This document shows, in pieces, positions 62,445 through 64,000 of a DNA stretch of 64,000 bases (the first letter of the stretch is position 1; every line of letters starts with the position of its first letter). The notes under the pieces were generated by a model. The model made no database searches and was not told the DNA's origin. It worked only from the letters and a program-made list of their open reading frames with translations. The translations under genes were made by a program, and so were the position numbers. This stretch comes from Acetobacteraceae bacterium (lineage in GTDB: Bacteria > Pseudomonadota > Alphaproteobacteria > Acetobacterales > Acetobacteraceae), in contig CANJJS010000003.1 of NCBI GenBank assembly GCA_947474705.1, positions 1 to 64,000 of the forward strand, written 5' to 3'.

Positions 62445-62579
62445 GCGAAAAGCCCGAACGGCGCCCCGGGAAATCGGCGTCCGAAAACCGGACCCCGGGG
62501 CGCCTTTGGGCATAATGTCGTGCGGTGGCGGCGCTGCGCCGCTTCAAATCGAGGATGGCTTGAAATGCGGCCCGTCAAT
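62445..62579 (-). ncRNA. Candidate small RNA or attenuated leader RNA
   Basis: On the minus strand a good promoter is followed by about 130 bases with three hairpins and then a terminator-like end. In order these are a TTCAA/TTGAA hairpin, the perfect GCGGCG-CAG-CGCCGC stem (62526-62540), and the 11-bp GC stem at 62460-62504 followed by GGGCTTTTCGCG. No protein of any length is evident in this stretch. It could be a free small RNA or a transcription attenuator in front of the glycosyltransferase. Only transcript mapping can tell. Confidence 0.45.
62460..62504 (-). terminator. GC hairpin with U-rich tail
   Basis: The arms GGCGCCCCGGG (62460-62470) and CCCGGGGCGCC (62494-62504) are perfectly complementary over 11 bp, with a short outer extension GCCC/GGGC. 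On the minus strand the stem is followed by GTTCGGGCTTTTCGCG. It lies in the leader of the glycosyltransferase gene, downstream of the predicted promoter, so it can act as attenuator or as RNA end. Confidence 0.65.
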
Positions 62580-62585
62580 GAGCCT

Positions 62586-62613
62586 ATTATTCATATAAAA
62601 GGAATTATGTCAA
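62586..62613 (-). promoter_or_regulatory. Sigma70-type promoter
   Basis: Reading leftward, TTGACA (62613-62608) is a perfect -35 box, and AATAAT (62591-62586) matches the -10 consensus at five of six positions, with 16 bases between. The stretch 62580-62620 is strikingly AT-rich in this GC-rich genome. It starts about 40 bases after the AraC gene ends, and would fire into the leader of the glycosyltransferase operon. Confidence 0.6.
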
Positions 62614-62650
62614 CATAAATCTCGCCTGACCCGCCATTGGCATGGCCTGG

Positions 62651-63694
62651 TCAGCGCGGATCCGCGCCGTTCGCCCTCGGCCGCAAATCCCGCATCCAAT
62701 CGTTGATGAACGTCTCATGTCTGGGCGCGAAGGCCAGGTCCGCCCGGCCCCGCGCCTCGCTGGGCGACATGCCGAACGCGCGACGGAAGGCGCGGCTGAA
62801 ATGCGCGTCGGAGGCGAAGCCGGCCGCGAACGCGATCTCCCCCTGCCGGCGATGTGCCTGGCCCGGATCGGTCAGCGTCGCGAGGCAATGGCGCAGCCGC
62901 CGCGCCTGGATATAGCTGACGATGCCATCCTCATCCTCGAACAACCGGTACAGCCGGGCCCGCGAAATCCCGAACTCCCGCGCCAGCATTTCCGGTCCCA
63001 GCAATGGCGAGCCAATGTGGCGGTCGATGAAGTCGCGGATCGCCTGACCCACCGCCGCGGCGCGCGCGGCGGCGATGTGCTCCCGCGCTCTGGGCGCGGC
63101 GCCCAGACAGGCCGCCACCAGTTGCACTGTCCCGGCGGCCAGCGCTTCCCGATCCGCCTCGCCGAGCACCGGACCCGTGTCGGACAAGGTGCGGAGATGC
63201 GCGGCCAGGATCGCGGCCAGCGGAGTCTCGCCCGGCAGCACCAGGCCATGCAACCCATCGGGACGCGCGAGCAACGGCGCCAGCGTGGCCCGCGGAATGG
63301 TCAGCGAGATGTTTTCGAAGTCGGTGTTGAACGTGTGAAACGGCTGGCCCAGGTCGATGATCTTGATGTCGCCGGGCCGCACCGTGTTGCGAATCTCGCC
63401 ATAGGCGCCGTCGCAGACCCCGCGCCGGTAGACCTGCACCAAATAGTGGTCCAGGCCCTCCGCCGCGATCAGCCGCTTCGACCGTACGAAGCCCTGCGCG
63501 TCGGCCGCCGCGTCCACCAGCAACACATCGCCCAAATTCAGCGCGCGGGCGCGGGCGTTCAGGTTTTTCGGCGCGCGCATGTCCGGGAAGGACGGTTCGA
63601 ACACCGCCGAGATCAGCGTCCGCCACGCGTCGTAGCGGTCGGCCGGAGGCAGGCCATGTGTCGAAAAGGACGCCAACGGTTGCGCGGAAGCCAT
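62651..63694 (-). CDS. AraC-family transcriptional regulator
   Basis: The 347-residue protein has an N-terminal AraC-binding-like domain (about residues 20-200, with YLVQVYRRGVCDGAYGEI and VRPGDIKIIDLGQPFHTF). A C-terminal AraC/XylS double helix-turn-helix follows: GPEMLAREFGISRARLYRLF, then GEIAFAAGFASDAHFSRAF and RRAFGMSPSEAR. The first domain is the kind found in FeaR-like regulators. Targets and inducer are unknown. It is divergent from nothing in the window; a Hint-domain gene lies upstream on the same strand, 41 bases away. Confidence 0.9.
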   Translation of the reverse strand: MASAQPLASFSTHGLPPADRYDAWRTLISAVFEPSFPDMRAPKNLNARARALNLGDVLLVDAAADAQGFVRSKRLIAAEGLDHYLVQVYRRGVCDGAYGEIRNTVRPGDIKIIDLGQPFHTFNTDFENISLTIPRATLAPLLARPDGLHGLVLPGETPLAAILAAHLRTLSDTGPVLGEADREALAAGTVQLVAACLGAAPRAREHIAAARAAAVGQAIRDFIDRHIGSPLLGPEMLAREFGISRARLYRLFEDEDGIVSYIQARRLRHCLATLTDPGQAHRRQGEIAFAAGFASDAHFSRAFRRAFGMSPSEARGRADLAFAPRHETFINDWMRDLRPRANGADPR

Positions 63695-63735
63695 TTATTT
63701 CTACTTTGTTTCGAAATCCTGAACCCGCCTCAACT

Positions 63736-64000
63736 TCATCCGCGGCCCGCGTCCGCGTCAAGCGCGAAGTTCTCGAATTCCAGAAAATCCAGCCCGGCGC
63801 GCACCGAGTCCAGTATGGCGCCATGGACCACCAGCGGCGCGCAGCCCTGGGCTTCCCAGATCGCGGACACATGGTTCGGCGGCATCGAGAAATCGGGCCA
63901 AAGCCGCGTGGCACCCTCGCTGTTTTCGAAATTCGCGCGATTGCCGGTGTCGAGGAACGATTCCGCGGGCAAGCCTTCCGCCAGCACCACGTCGTGTTCC
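63736..64000 (-). CDS. Hint-domain protein, C-terminal part (runs off window)
   Basis: The frame is open to the window edge and reads EHDVVLAEGLPAESFLDTGN and then RANFEN before a less conserved tail with GCAPLVVHGAILDSVRAGLDF. This matches the end of the Hint (hedgehog/intein-like) domain seen in large Acetobacteraceae surface or hypothetical proteins. Hint domains catalyse protein self-processing. Only about 88 residues are visible; the start and any N-terminal domain lie beyond the edge. Confidence 0.72.
   Translation of the reverse strand, partial: EHDVVLAEGLPAESFLDTGNRANFENSEGATRLWPDFSMPPNHVSAIWEAQGCAPLVVHGAILDSVRAGLDFLEFENFALDADAGRG

Overview
The window is about 64 kb of GC-rich, gene-dense DNA from an alphaproteobacterium. 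Several things point to Acetobacteraceae/Rhodospirillales: the purN-purM / CDP-alcohol phosphatidyltransferase / AI-2E permease / hda / ppk1 / ppx neighbourhood, the DUF1285-NUDIX-DUF6111-cca block, a Hint-domain fragment at the right edge, and GC-rich palindromic repeats between genes. This assignment is an inference from gene content; no rRNA is present. Most of the window is ordinary chromosome with many 1-4 base stop/start overlaps.

Layout. 1-760: the 5' end of an IS1595-like transposase, inserted in or next to an MmgE/PrpD gene that breaks off there. 0.8-8.5 kb: S1/P1 nuclease, accBC, a flippase-like membrane protein with a PrpF-family isomerase, gamma-glutamyltransferase, csaA and gpt. 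8.5-13.9 kb: a peptide-type ABC operon with two ATPases and two duplicated binding proteins but no permease. 13.9-14.1 kb: a large paired inverted repeat. 14.1-23.2 kb: a small oxidase-subunit-like protein, purN/purM, phospholipid synthase, AI-2E permease, hda, ppk1, ppx and a GNAT gene. 23.3-28.7 kb: YkgJ and MaoC proteins and a complete livKHMGF operon. 28.7-34.0 kb: an atypical SDR, a four-gene operon of unknown function headed by an FAD oxidoreductase, and a luciferase-like monooxygenase. 34.3-39.6 kb: tRNA-Thr(CGT), pqiABC, and psd-pssA for phosphatidylethanolamine. 39.7-49.0 kb: single catabolic and house-keeping genes (DHDPS-like, YraN, cca, NUDIX, monooxygenase, HpcH aldolase, phosphodiesterase, VOC, isochorismatase-like) and a vapBC remnant. 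49.4-54 kb: a PEP-CTERM-like exported protein and a hyuAB hydantoinase pair. 54.1-56.1 kb: nrdA behind a tandem pair of NrdR-like boxes. 56.1-62.4 kb: a solute-binding protein without a signal peptide, then an operon containing a divergent enolase, a 2-hydroxyacid dehydrogenase, an APH-type kinase, a DMT exporter and a glycosyltransferase. 62.4-64 kb: a candidate small RNA or attenuated leader, an AraC-type regulator and the Hint-domain fragment.

The most interesting items are: the kinase/enolase-like/dehydrogenase operon, which looks like an uncharacterised hydroxyacid pathway; the FAD-oxidoreductase operon of unknown function; the 27-bp repeat in front of pqiC, which gives four in-frame Shine-Dalgarno/ATG pairs; a MITE-like palindromic element that forms the 3' end of hda; and the promoter-hairpin-terminator unit near 62.5 kb. 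All functional statements come from reading motifs and context; no database search was run.
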